Source of the DNA: Clostridia bacterium
GTDB lineage: Bacteria > Bacillota_A > Clostridia > Oscillospirales > CAG-272
Assembly (NCBI GenBank): GCA_017626655.1
Contig: JAGAIH010000147.1
Location: forward strand, 1-20,430
Reading direction: 5' to 3'
Length of the DNA: 20,430 bases
Below the pieces are notes generated by a model, which did no database searches, had not been told where the DNA came from, and was given only the letters and a program-made list of their open reading frames with translations. Numbering within the stretch: position 1 is the first letter of the stretch; each line of letters starts with the position of its first letter. The translations under genes and the position numbers were made by a program. Of the stretch, positions 1 through 6,979 are shown one piece after another.

Positions 1-13
1 GTCTAAAGGCTTT

Positions 14-150
14 TTAGGGTGACGCAAAACATACTGAATGAGCCTTCCCTTGTGAGGGAAGGTGGCACGCCCGAAGGGCGTGACGGATGAGTAGCCACCG
101 AAAAACATACTGACCTGTTCCGTCAAACAGTTCGCTAAACCTCAATTTGA
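14..150. repeat. Interspersed hairpin element A (CCTTCCC type)
   Basis: Non-coding repeat downstream of the first phosphatase gene. Visible parts are an 8-bp hairpin CCTTCCCT/AGGGAAGG (43-62), a 7-bp hairpin CACGCCC-GAA-GGGCGTG (66-82), the box GACGGATGAG, a direct repeat AAAACATACTGA around 27 and 104, a CTGTTCCGTCAAAC box and an end motif TAAACCTCAATTTGA (136-150). The same parts in the same order occur at 6790-6910. The left boundary is uncertain because the window starts here. The hairpins could also end transcription of the minus-strand phosphatase operon, but no clean T-run follows them. Confidence 0.75.
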
Positions 151-174
151 AGCGCAGATGAAAAGGACGCCACC

Positions 175-975
175 TTACTCGGTAAACAGCCCCTCGGGAA
201 CATGGGACATCCAGTTGGGATCGGCGGGGATGCCCAGGGCGTGGGCTACGATGGCGGGGAAGTCCTTGACCTGCATGAAGGAGATCTGCCCTTTGCGGAT
301 GGTCTTGCCCTCCATGGCCACGAAGATCCACTTCTCCTCATCGGTGTCGGACCCATGGCCCCGACCGTAGCCGCCGTGATCGGCGGTGATGATGAAGAGG
401 GTATCCTCCAGGATGCCCGCCTCGGCGCAGGCGTTGTAGATGCGGTCGGCATAGCCGTCGCAGATGTTGATCTGGTTCAGATGGTTCTCGGAGCCGTAGC
501 CGTGGGCGTGACCTGCGCCGTCCACCGAGTCGAACTGGATGAACAGGAAGGTAGGCTTTTCGGCCTTGATGTACTCGCAGATCTGATCACACAGAGGGCC
601 GTCGTCGCAGGTGGCGGTGACGGTCTGCCCGTCGTCCAGAAGACCCGTGATGATGGGTCTCCAGTTGGAGAAGCAGCCCATGCGGGCATGAGGCATGGCG
701 CGGCGGATCATGCGGTAGATGGTAGGATGCTCCTCGGTGGCCAGGGTGGAGGTAGCGGCCGAGAGCTTGTCGTTGTGGAGACCGTGGATCTTGCAGGTGA
801 CGCCCATGAGCATAGAGCCCCAGCACTGGGCGGAATCGGTGGGGACGGCGGTGAGGCACATATCGGTGCCCGCTCCCGCGGCCATGACGCGGCGGATGGT
901 GGGGGCGGCGGTGTTGCGGTAGAAATTGCCCGCGCCGTCGATGCCGACGAGGATGACGTGCTTGTAGGTGTACAT
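175..975 (-). CDS. Alkaline phosphatase superfamily hydrolase (paralogue 1)
   Basis: Cytoplasmic metal-dependent phosphohydrolase or phosphodiesterase-like enzyme of 266 residues; the substrate is unknown. It has the superfamily's metal ligands: Asp13 in VGIDGAG, a probable Ser48 nucleophile in PTDSAQCWGSM, Asp and His in FDSVDGAGHAHGYGS, and Asp-His plus a second His in ITADHGGYGRGHG. There is no signal peptide or membrane segment. It is short for alkaline phosphatases and closer in size to compact PF01663/sulfatase-like phosphodiesterases. The start is supported by AGGAGA upstream of ATG. It lies 58 bases downstream of a paralogue that is about half identical over its whole length, so the two are probably co-transcribed. 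Family is confident; sulfatase or phosphonate-type chemistry cannot be excluded. Confidence 0.85.
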   Translation of the reverse strand: MYTYKHVILVGIDGAGNFYRNTAAPTIRRVMAAGAGTDMCLTAVPTDSAQCWGSMLMGVTCKIHGLHNDKLSAATSTLATEEHPTIYRMIRRAMPHARMGCFSNWRPIITGLLDDGQTVTATCDDGPLCDQICEYIKAEKPTFLFIQFDSVDGAGHAHGYGSENHLNQINICDGYADRIYNACAEAGILEDTLFIITADHGGYGRGHGSDTDEEKWIFVAMEGKTIRKGQISFMQVKDFPAIVAHALGIPADPNWMSHVPEGLFTE

Positions 976-1033
976 GATGATATCTCCTGTCTATATACAG
1001 CCGAATGGCTCGTGTTCAAATGAAAATGCCCGC

Positions 1034-1831
1034 TTATTCGGCAAACAGACCCTCAGGCAGCTTGGCCTGCCAGGTCTCGCCGTCGGGAACGCCCAGAGCG
1101 TGGGTAATGATGGCGGGAATGTCCTTGACCTCCATGGAGATCCTTGCGCCCTTGATGACGGTCTTACCGACAGCGGTAAAGAAGACCAGCTTCTCCTCGT
1201 CGGTGGTGCCGCCGTGACCGTGGTCGAAGCCGCCGTGATCGGCGGTGACCATAAACAGAGTATCCTCCAGGATCCCCGCGTCCTGGGCGGCCTGATAGAT
1301 CTTGGCGGTCAGCCCGTCGCAGATGTCGATCTGCTCCAGGTGCTTCTCCGAGCCGTAGCCGAAGGCGTGGCCCGCATGATCCACCGAGTCGAACTGTACG
1401 AAGAGGAACTCGGGCTTCTCCTCGCGGATGCAGGCGCAGATGCGCTCGGTGAGAGGCTCGTCGTGGCCTGTGTCCTGATGGGTGGCGGGATCGTCCAGAA
1501 TGCCGTAGTTGATGGGGTTCCAGTTGCAGAAGGAGGCCAGAGCCGCATCGGGATGGGCTCGACGGATGAGGGTGAACACCGAGGGGATGGCGGTGTTGGT
1601 ATAGGGCGTGGTGGAGATAAGGGTGTTATTCAGCCCGTGGACGTCGGGAAGGACGCCCAGGAGCATGGAGCCCCAGCACTCGGCGGAGATGGTGGGGATA
1701 GAGGTCAGGCAGGTATCGGTGCCTGCGCCCTCCTCCATGAGGCGGCGGATGGTGGGGGCCTTGGCGCGGCGGTAGAAATTGCCCGCGCCGTCGATGCCGA
1801 CGAGGATGACGTGCTTGTAGGTATAGGACAT
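1034..1831 (-). CDS. Alkaline phosphatase superfamily hydrolase (paralogue 2)
   Basis: A 265-residue relative of the next gene downstream and the first gene of the probable two-gene operon. Metal-site motifs are VGIDGAG, PTISAECWGSM (probable Ser nucleophile), FDSVDHAGHAFGYGS and VTADHGGFDHGHGG. No export signal is visible. The reading frame is open 34 codons further upstream, but the start at 1831 is preferred: AGGAGG sits just before it and the paralogue begins at the same place (YTYKHVILVGIDGAG). The Shine-Dalgarno region is self-complementary (GGAGG-T-CCTCC), which might modulate initiation. The paralogues differ most in residues 60-130, where the substrate-cap region of such enzymes often lies, suggesting different substrates. 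Confidence 0.85.
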   Translation of the reverse strand: MSYTYKHVILVGIDGAGNFYRRAKAPTIRRLMEEGAGTDTCLTSIPTISAECWGSMLLGVLPDVHGLNNTLISTTPYTNTAIPSVFTLIRRAHPDAALASFCNWNPINYGILDDPATHQDTGHDEPLTERICACIREEKPEFLFVQFDSVDHAGHAFGYGSEKHLEQIDICDGLTAKIYQAAQDAGILEDTLFMVTADHGGFDHGHGGTTDEEKLVFFTAVGKTVIKGARISMEVKDIPAIITHALGVPDGETWQAKLPEGLFAE

Positions 1832-1894
1832 GGGAGGACCTCCTGTATGTGGAAGAATAATCGTGGGGGATGGAAGGGAAGGAACGCAAGAGCT

Positions 1895-1944
1895 AAAAAG
1901 AGACCTGCACCGACGGATATGTGAGCTATCCAAAGGTACAGGTC
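1895..1944 (-). terminator. Intrinsic terminator after LamG-like gene
   Basis: On the minus strand GACCTGTACC pairs with GGTGCAGGTC (plus coordinates 1935-1944 and 1902-1911, one G-U pair). The 23-base loop contains an internal GGATA/TATCC stem. The stem is followed by TCTTTTT (from 1901 down to 1895). It separates the LamG-like gene from the phosphatase pair. Confidence 0.8.
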
Positions 1945-2027
1945 CTTTTGATGGACGCCGTACGACGCCTAGGGGTGGGCGGCGCAGGCGCGGGTATCAG
2001 ACATCCTTGCGGATATCAGGTGCGGGA

Positions 2028-3611
2028 TCAGTCCTTCTTCAGGACCACAGCGGCAGCGGCGGCAGCCAGCAGAGCGACTGCGCTGAAGCCGATGACGGAA
2101 CCGCAGCCACCCTCAGCCTCGGTCTCGGTGGGAGCCTCGGTAGCGGGAGCGTCGGTAGTGGCATTCGTCTCGGGAGCGTTGGTCTCGGGAGCGGGAGTGT
2201 CCTCCTCGGTGGGAGCCTCGGTGGTCTCCTCAACGGTCATGCCGGCGTAGGAGTAAGCACTTGCCTGATCGGCGAACAGAGCGATCTCCTCGATGTAGAC
2301 CACAGCCTCGGGGTTGGGGTTGACGATCTCGAAGGCGAACTGGTTGATCAGACCGGTCCATGCGTCCTCCATGTTGAAGAGCATGTACTCAGACTCACCG
2401 TTGCAGGTGGGGAAGTTGTCGGCCATCAGGTTGCCGGATGCATCCATAGTGGAATGATCCTCACCGGCCAGACCCCAGATCATAAGATCCTCGATCTCGC
2501 CGACGACCTTCAGGCGGACAGCGATGTACTTGACGTCCTCAGCCATCAGGTTCTCAAGGCCTGCGCGGCGGACGAACTTAGCGTAGTTGACGTAGAGCTT
2601 GGGGTTACCGGTGATGGAGCCATCATCGTTGGTAGTAGGCATGAGCTTGGCACCCATGTGATCCTCACCGTAGAAGTGCAGGTTGTGCAGGTTGGTGCAA
2701 CCGTACTCACCGATAGCGGGGATCAGGTCGGTCTTCTCGGTCAGGGTCACGATGTTGTTGGTGTAGGTGACACCGTCCTCACCGCCGATGACCTCGTTGG
2801 AATCGTCGTACTCCTGCTCGGGAGGGAACTGGTTGCCCTTGCGGTAGTTGTTCTCGTCGGCAGAAGCGTTGTCAGCGATCTCCTCGGGGGTCAGGCAACG
2901 GTTGTAGAAGCGGAAGCCGTAGACGTCACCGCCCCAGACGCGCTGAGGGTTGTCGTGGCCCCACATCAGGGTGTCAGCGATGTTGGTGTGCTGGGGAACA
3001 CCGGTAGCAACGGCAACGCCGTTGACGTAGATGGTGCAGAGGGGATCCTCACCCTCGGCCATGGTGAAGGTGATGGCCATGGTGGAGTTGTTCAGCAGAG
3101 CTGCACCGTCATCCAGCTTGGGACGATCCTGGTTCTGGTCGTTGTACTTGTACTCCAGGTTGTCGTCGGTATCGGTACCGTTGGGCACGCGGACGAACAG
3201 AGCGAACTCGTCGTTATCGGAGCTCATCAGAGTGATCCAGTTGGTAGCGGCGAAGTTGACCTCACCGAGAACCATCTCGATGGTGTACTCCTGGCTGTTC
3301 GCCACCTCAACAGCGGCATCAGGGAAGTAGGTGGGGTTTGCATCAACGTGGAATGCGTTGTCGGTCCAGTAGTTGGTCTCGTTCAGCTTAACGGTCATGT
3401 GGTTGCCGTTACCGGACAGATCCTTCCAAGTGGTGGTCTCATAGTCCTGAAGACCGTTGGAGTTGTTGGAAGCGTCGTACCAGATGACCAGATCGTCTCT
3501 GACGATATCGGTCTTCTTAGCAGCGGAAACGGAGACGCAGAGGGACGCGAAGCAGGCCAGGACCATGGTCATGGCAACGAGCACGGAAAGTGCCTTCTTA
3601 AAGTGGTTCAT
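2028..3611 (-). CDS. Secreted LamG-like surface protein with C-terminal GGCGS membrane tail
   Basis: A 527-residue exported protein. Residues 1-31 form a classical signal peptide (KK, hydrophobic core, VSVSAA). Residues ~36-265 resemble a concanavalin/LamG-type beta sandwich: VIWYDASNNSNG, WKDLSGNGNHMTV, a VYGFRFYNRCLTPEEI ending typical of LamG_3 domains. Residues ~285-455 look like a second beta-rich module of unknown type. A Thr/Glu/Pro linker (~460-500) leads to GGCGSVIGF, an Ala/Val membrane segment and a KKD end. The start is set by GGAAGG before ATG. It has its own promoter 113-141 bases upstream of the start and a terminator downstream. Codon use is less C-rich than its neighbours. 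Glycan or surface binding is inferred; no catalytic motif was recognised. Confidence 0.8.
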   Translation of the reverse strand: MNHFKKALSVLVAMTMVLACFASLCVSVSAAKKTDIVRDDLVIWYDASNNSNGLQDYETTTWKDLSGNGNHMTVKLNETNYWTDNAFHVDANPTYFPDAAVEVANSQEYTIEMVLGEVNFAATNWITLMSSDNDEFALFVRVPNGTDTDDNLEYKYNDQNQDRPKLDDGAALLNNSTMAITFTMAEGEDPLCTIYVNGVAVATGVPQHTNIADTLMWGHDNPQRVWGGDVYGFRFYNRCLTPEEIADNASADENNYRKGNQFPPEQEYDDSNEVIGGEDGVTYTNNIVTLTEKTDLIPAIGEYGCTNLHNLHFYGEDHMGAKLMPTTNDDGSITGNPKLYVNYAKFVRRAGLENLMAEDVKYIAVRLKVVGEIEDLMIWGLAGEDHSTMDASGNLMADNFPTCNGESEYMLFNMEDAWTGLINQFAFEIVNPNPEAVVYIEEIALFADQASAYSYAGMTVEETTEAPTEEDTPAPETNAPETNATTDAPATEAPTETEAEGGCGSVIGFSAVALLAAAAAAVVLKKD

Positions 3612-3717
3612 TGGAGTATCCTTCCTTTCAAAAATTTGGTGATGCTACGCAGGCTTGTCCGGTGGACATATAAACCCCTAATGCCCATCGGACGTGGAAT
3701 GCGCAAAGCTCATGCGT
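3612..3717 (-). promoter_or_regulatory. Structured 5' leader of the LamG-like gene (unclassified)
   Basis: The predicted transcript has a leader of about 105 nt. TACGCA near its 5' end can pair with TGCGTA further on, closing a loop that holds a TGTCC-ACC-GGACA hairpin. An alternative pairing CGCA/TGCG near the 5' end is possible. It matches no riboswitch class I know. It may be only an ordinary leader. Confidence 0.3.
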
Positions 3718-3723
3718 ACCTAT

Positions 3724-3752
3724 ATTATACATGATGCAACCAAATAAGTCAA
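3724..3752 (-). promoter_or_regulatory. Sigma-A-type promoter for the LamG-like gene
   Basis: Minus-strand TTGACT (3747-3752) and perfect TATAAT (3724-3729) are separated by 17 bases. Transcription should start near 3717. The site is divergent from the promoter at 3824-3852. The AT-rich gap between them holds the inverted repeat TTTCAA-C-TTGAAA (3771-3783). Confidence 0.85.
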
Positions 3753-3823
3753 TGGTTTTTTATGAATTTTTTTCAACTTGAAATTGATATTTTTTTACCG
3801 AATTGTAAATCTGAAAAAAAGAG

Positions 3824-3852
3824 TTGAAAAAGATTCCGAAGTGTGGTATAAT
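3824..3852 (+). promoter_or_regulatory. Extended -10 promoter for the YgjV-like gene
   Basis: TTGAAA (3824-3829), a 17-base spacer and TATAAT (3847-3852) preceded by TGG, making an extended -10. An A/T-rich stretch just upstream could act as an UP element. Initiation is expected near 3859, leaving a short leader with AAAGGAG before the ATG at 3880. Confidence 0.85.
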
Positions 3853-3879
3853 GGAGCAAATATACCAAAGGAGCCTGTC

Positions 3880-4401
3880 ATGGAGCCCATACAGATCATC
3901 GGTCAGATCATCAGCGTGATCGCCGTTATCATTACCTTCGTTACGTATTTGATGAAGTCATCCGCCCGGATCTTCGTAACCAACGCCATCGCGACCGCTG
4001 TCTCCTGCATCGCCTACGCTATGCTGGGGGGGACCACTGCGCTGGGTCTGAACATCCTGTGCGTCGTCCGCAACGTGTGTTACCTGTACAAGGATAAGAA
4101 CAAGTACGCCGCCCGCATCCTGCCCCCCGCGCTGGCTTTGATCATGGCGGTCATGAGCGCCTTTTTGTGGGAGGGCTATCACAGCATTTTCTTTGTGGTG
4201 GGCATTACCCTCAACACCCTGGCCATGGGATATTTCAACGCCCAGAACCTGCGTAAGAGCATTCTGCTGACCTCTTCCTTGATCCTCGTCTACAATCTTC
4301 TCATGCCCATCCCCTCCATCGGAGGCTCTATCAACGAGGTCGTGGCCATTACCTCCTCGGTCATTGGTCTGATCTGCTACAGAGGAAAGAAGCAGGCCTG
4401 A
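3880..4401 (+). CDS. YgjV-family inner membrane protein
   Basis: A 173-residue, very hydrophobic protein with about six or seven short membrane segments (roughly 5-25, 31-50, 52-68, 78-95, 98-117, 124-140, 148-168). The pattern fits the Imp-YgjV family: an N-terminal QIIGQIISVIAVIITFVTY segment, RNVCYLYKD after the third helix, and SIGGSINEVVAITSSVIG near the end. The biochemical role of the family is not known; it may be a small transporter-like protein. The start at 3880 is chosen over an in-frame ATG at 3778 because the promoter lies between them and AAAGGAG precedes 3880. It is followed by a hairpin array and no clear T-run terminator. Confidence 0.8.
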   Translation: MEPIQIIGQIISVIAVIITFVTYLMKSSARIFVTNAIATAVSCIAYAMLGGTTALGLNILCVVRNVCYLYKDKNKYAARILPPALALIMAVMSAFLWEGYHSIFFVVGITLNTLAMGYFNAQNLRKSILLTSSLILVYNLLMPIPSIGGSINEVVAITSSVIGLICYRGKKQA

Positions 4402-4739
4402 GAAGAGCGGATAAACTGCAAGTGAAGCGTTCCCGATGGTCGCATGAAGAGCGGCAGAGCCGCATGAAGCGCTCCCGTTGGTCGCATGAAGTACGCCCTT
4501 CGGGCGAGATAAGGTGCAGATCCTTCGGATCTGTCCATTTAAAATAAAATTGAAACCCGAAGGGTTTCTTCCTTCATGCGGCAAAGCCGCGCTTCATTCA
4601 CGCGTAGCGTGAACTTCACGCTCGCTTGCGAGCACTTCATGCGCCTTAGGCGCACTTCATTTGGGTTTATCGCAGAGCGACAAATCCAAATTTGAATTCC
4701 AAAAAACCAAATAATCACATCAGAAAAGGAGTCCCCACC
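4402..4739. repeat. Hairpin-train array 1 (4424-4695) filling the gap before thuA-like gene
   Basis: The gap holds at least nine small hairpins: 4451-4463, 4494-4506, 4517-4533, 4552-4568, 4578-4590, 4597-4613, 4620-4633, 4640-4654, and a 14-bp stem with one mismatch at 4660-4690. Loops are 2-3 bases. Left-hand units are separated by ATGAAG, right-hand units by its reverse complement CTTCAT, around an AT-rich centre near 4537-4550. Two 26-base direct repeats (4424-4449, 4466-4491) differ at two positions. The array ends at CCAAATTTGA (4686-4695), 44 bases before the next start codon. No ORF or clear promoter is seen in it. Confidence 0.85.
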
Positions 4740-5462
4740 ATGAAAAAAGCCCTCATCTTCCAAGGCGGCTGGGACGGACACGAGCCCCAACTGACCTCCA
4801 AGCGCTTCGCCGAGATGCTGGAGAGAAACGGTATCTCCGCCGAGATCTACGACAACCACGAATGCTTTGCCGACCTCGACAAGCTTCTGACCTACGACCT
4901 CATCGTGGCCTGCTGGACCATGGGCACCATGGAGGGGCAGTACTCCCGCAACAGATCCGAGGCAGTAGCCCGCGGCGTGGGCCTGGCCGGCTGTCACGGC
5001 GGTATGTGCGACGCCTTCCGCACGGACACCGAATGGCAGTTCATGACCGGCGGCCAGTGGGTCAGCCATCCCGGCGGCGACGGCGTGGAGTATACCGTCA
5101 ATATCCGCCGCGGCTCCTCCCCCATCGTGGAGGGTCTGGAGGATTTCACGGTCAAGAGCGAGCATTACTACCTCCACATCGACCCCGCCGTTGAGGTCCT
5201 GGCCACCACCCGCTTCCCCCTGGTCAACTACTACCACGCCTCCAACAAGCCCGTGGATATGCCCGTGGTCTGGACCAAATACTGGGGCATCGGCCGCGTG
5301 TTCTACAACTCCCTGGGCCACCACGACGACGTCTTCGAGAACTCCCCCAACGCCGCCGTCCTCATGGAAAGAGGCCTTGTCTGGGCCGCCGGCGGCAAGG
5401 AGTACAACGAGAAGCACGGGCTGACCGTGGATAAGTACCTCAACAACGCGAAAATGTATTGA
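4740..5462 (+). CDS. ThuA-domain protein
   Basis: A 240-residue soluble protein of the ThuA family (PF06283, a class I glutamine-amidotransferase-like fold). Typical features are the N-terminal strand ALIFQGGWDGHEP, a helix leading to SAEIYDNHECF, LIVACWTMGTM, the GLAGCHGGMCDAF turn, GGQWVSHPGG, and the closing GRVFYNSLGHHDDVFENSP. In Sinorhizobium ThuA works with ThuB in using trehalose and related disaccharides through 3-keto derivatives. Here too it is followed, 23 bases later, by a Gfo/Idh/MocA dehydrogenase, so the pair probably oxidises and processes a glycoside. The start at 4740 has AAAAGGAG upstream; the frame is open further but into the repeat array. No signal peptide. Confidence 0.9.
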   Translation: MKKALIFQGGWDGHEPQLTSKRFAEMLERNGISAEIYDNHECFADLDKLLTYDLIVACWTMGTMEGQYSRNRSEAVARGVGLAGCHGGMCDAFRTDTEWQFMTGGQWVSHPGGDGVEYTVNIRRGSSPIVEGLEDFTVKSEHYYLHIDPAVEVLATTRFPLVNYYHASNKPVDMPVVWTKYWGIGRVFYNSLGHHDDVFENSPNAAVLMERGLVWAAGGKEYNEKHGLTVDKYLNNAKMY

Positions 5463-5485
5463 AAAACTGAACGGAGGATCATGAT

Positions 5486-6583
5486 ATGACAAGAATCGGT
5501 TTCGTAGGCGTAGGCGCCATCTCGGGCATCTACCTGGAGAACATCACCAACCGCTTCAAGGACATTGAGATCATCGGTGTCTGCGACCTCATCCGTGAGC
5601 GCGCCGAGAACGCCGTCAAGAAGTACAACATTCCCAAGCTCTACAACGATATGTACGAGCTCTTCGCCGACCCCGAGGTGGACGTGGTGCTGAACATCAC
5701 CCGCCCCTACGAGCATTTCGAGGTCACCAAGGCCGCATTGCTTGCGGGCAAGCCCGTCTACTCCGAGAAGCCCCTGGGTGCCACCTGGGAGGAGGGCGTG
5801 GAGCTGGTCAAGCTGGCTGAGGAGAAGGGTCTCTGGATCGCGGGCGCCCCCGACACCTACATGGGCGCGGGCATCCAGACCTGCCGCAAGCTCATTGACG
5901 AGGGAGCCATCGGCGACGTGGTGGGGGCTACCGCCTTCATGACCTGCCACGGCCATGAGTCCTGGCATCCCGACCCCGAGTTCTACTACAAGCACGGCGG
6001 CGGTCCCATGCTGGATATGGGCCCCTACTACGTCACCGCACTGGTCAACCTCCTGGGCGGCGTCAAGCGCCTGGGCGGTATGGTCGCCACTCCCTTCAAG
6101 GAGAGGACCTGCACCTGCAAGGAGCATAACGGCGAGATCATCACCGTGGACGTTCCCACCTCCTACTACGGCACCATGGAATTTGAGTCGGGCGCTTGTG
6201 CCTCCATCCTCATGTCCTTCGACATCTGGGGCGCGAAGCTCCCCATCATCGAGATCTACGGCTCCAAGGGCACCCTCCGCGTCCCCGATCCCAACTGCTT
6301 CGGCGGCCCCGTGATCCTTCATACTCCCGATGAGGGCGACAAGGAGATCCCCCTCTGCTTCGACTACCCCGAGAACTCCCGCGCCCTGGGCCTGGCCGAG
6401 ATGGCCGCCGCCCTGAAGGCCGGCCGCCGCCCCAGAGCCTCCTATCAGCAGACCCTCCACGTCCTGGAGGTGCTGACGGGCTTTGAGCGAGCCGTCAAGG
6501 AGGGCGGCTACCTGGAGCTGACCACCAAGTACGAGCGGGAAGCACCCATGCCGCAAGGCCTGCCCCACGGCGTGCTGGAATGA
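5486..6583 (+). CDS. Gfo/Idh/MocA-family NAD(P)-dependent oxidoreductase
   Basis: A 365-residue cytoplasmic dehydrogenase. The N-terminal Rossmann fold has GVGAIS at residues 8-13 in place of the usual GxGxxG, then the family's EKP signature (SEKPLG, 94-96, catalytic Lys95). The C-terminal beta-sheet domain includes GGGPMLDMGPYYVTALV (171-187), where the usual DxGxH is DMGPYY, so Tyr or Pro sits where many relatives have the proton-relay His. GGAGG lies before the chosen ATG; another ATG 5 bases upstream is out of frame. Coupled to the ThuA gene, it is a good candidate for a ThuB-like glycoside 3-dehydrogenase, although the substrate is not shown by the sequence. Confidence 0.88.
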   Translation: MTRIGFVGVGAISGIYLENITNRFKDIEIIGVCDLIRERAENAVKKYNIPKLYNDMYELFADPEVDVVLNITRPYEHFEVTKAALLAGKPVYSEKPLGATWEEGVELVKLAEEKGLWIAGAPDTYMGAGIQTCRKLIDEGAIGDVVGATAFMTCHGHESWHPDPEFYYKHGGGPMLDMGPYYVTALVNLLGGVKRLGGMVATPFKERTCTCKEHNGEIITVDVPTSYYGTMEFESGACASILMSFDIWGAKLPIIEIYGSKGTLRVPDPNCFGGPVILHTPDEGDKEIPLCFDYPENSRALGLAEMAAALKAGRRPRASYQQTLHVLEVLTGFERAVKEGGYLELTTKYEREAPMPQGLPHGVLE

Positions 6584-6614
6584 TGGGGATTGGTTGGCCG
6601 TTCTGATTGCGTGG

Positions 6615-6910
6615 AATTGGGGTTTATAGGTCTGTTGTCTGACGGAAGATGCGGTGACACGATCCACCCTCATCCGCCTCCCGCCGCAGGAGCTGGTCGG
6701 CACCTTCCCCCGCGGGGAAGGCAAGGCCTTTATGTTTTCTACTATCAAAAAACATATATGTATCAGTATGTTTTTGGATTTAGGAGAACGAGAAACATAC
6801 CACAAAAGCCTTCCCTTGTGAGGGAAGGTGGCACGCCGTAGGCGTGACGGATGAGTAGCCACCCTATCCCACTCCACTCTGTTCCGTCAGACCGATAAAC
6901 CCAAATTTGA
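6615..6910. repeat. MITE-like interspersed element B with terminal inverted repeats
   Basis: It fills most of the 396-base gap between the oxidoreductase and the giant surface gene. The left end AATTGGGGTTTATAGGTCTG (6615-6634) is the approximate inverse of the right end (CAGACCGATAAACCCAAATT, 6888-6907). Inside are two inverted arms, each with an 8-bp CCTTCCC-type hairpin (6703-6721 and 6809-6828). The right arm also has CACGCC-GTA-GGCGTG (6832-6846) and GACGGATGAG; the left arm carries CTCATCC. A central hairpin AAAAACATA/TATGTTTTT (6748-6775) joins the arms. No coding capacity and no transposase. The remaining 69 bases to the next ATG show only a ribosome site. Confidence 0.8.
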
Positions 6911-6979
6911 GGGGCAGTTAAACGACAACATCCCCCTCTACAGCAGTTTTCGACCCCCACCCCCAAAACAGGAGAAGCT

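Noticed and set aside
1845..1893. Promoter for the phosphatase pair
   Set aside because: TTGCGT and TATTCT-like hexamers exist on the minus strand but with 19-24 base spacing, too poor to call.
1832..1933. Longer N-terminus of phosphatase paralogue 2 (extra 34 residues)
   Set aside because: It overlaps the intrinsic terminator, and the paralogue and AGGAGG both support the start at 1831.
3685..3720. Resemblance to a c-di-GMP (GEMM) riboswitch from GCGCAAAGC on the plus strand
   Set aside because: The first conserved block and tetraloop receptor are missing, and the strand is opposite to the gene with the leader.
3778..3879. Longer N-terminus of the YgjV-like protein
   Set aside because: The extension overlaps the -35 and -10 boxes and would lie partly upstream of the transcription start.
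4424..4695. CRISPR array
   Set aside because: The constant part is only six bases and the variable parts are palindromes, not 30-40 base spacers between conserved repeats; no cas genes nearby.
6590..6841. Small protein gene of 83 codons within element B
   Set aside because: It reads through repeat hairpins, has no ribosome site and no recognisable protein character.
6615..6910. Insertion sequence
   Set aside because: No transposase reading frame; only inverted ends and hairpins, so MITE-like at most.
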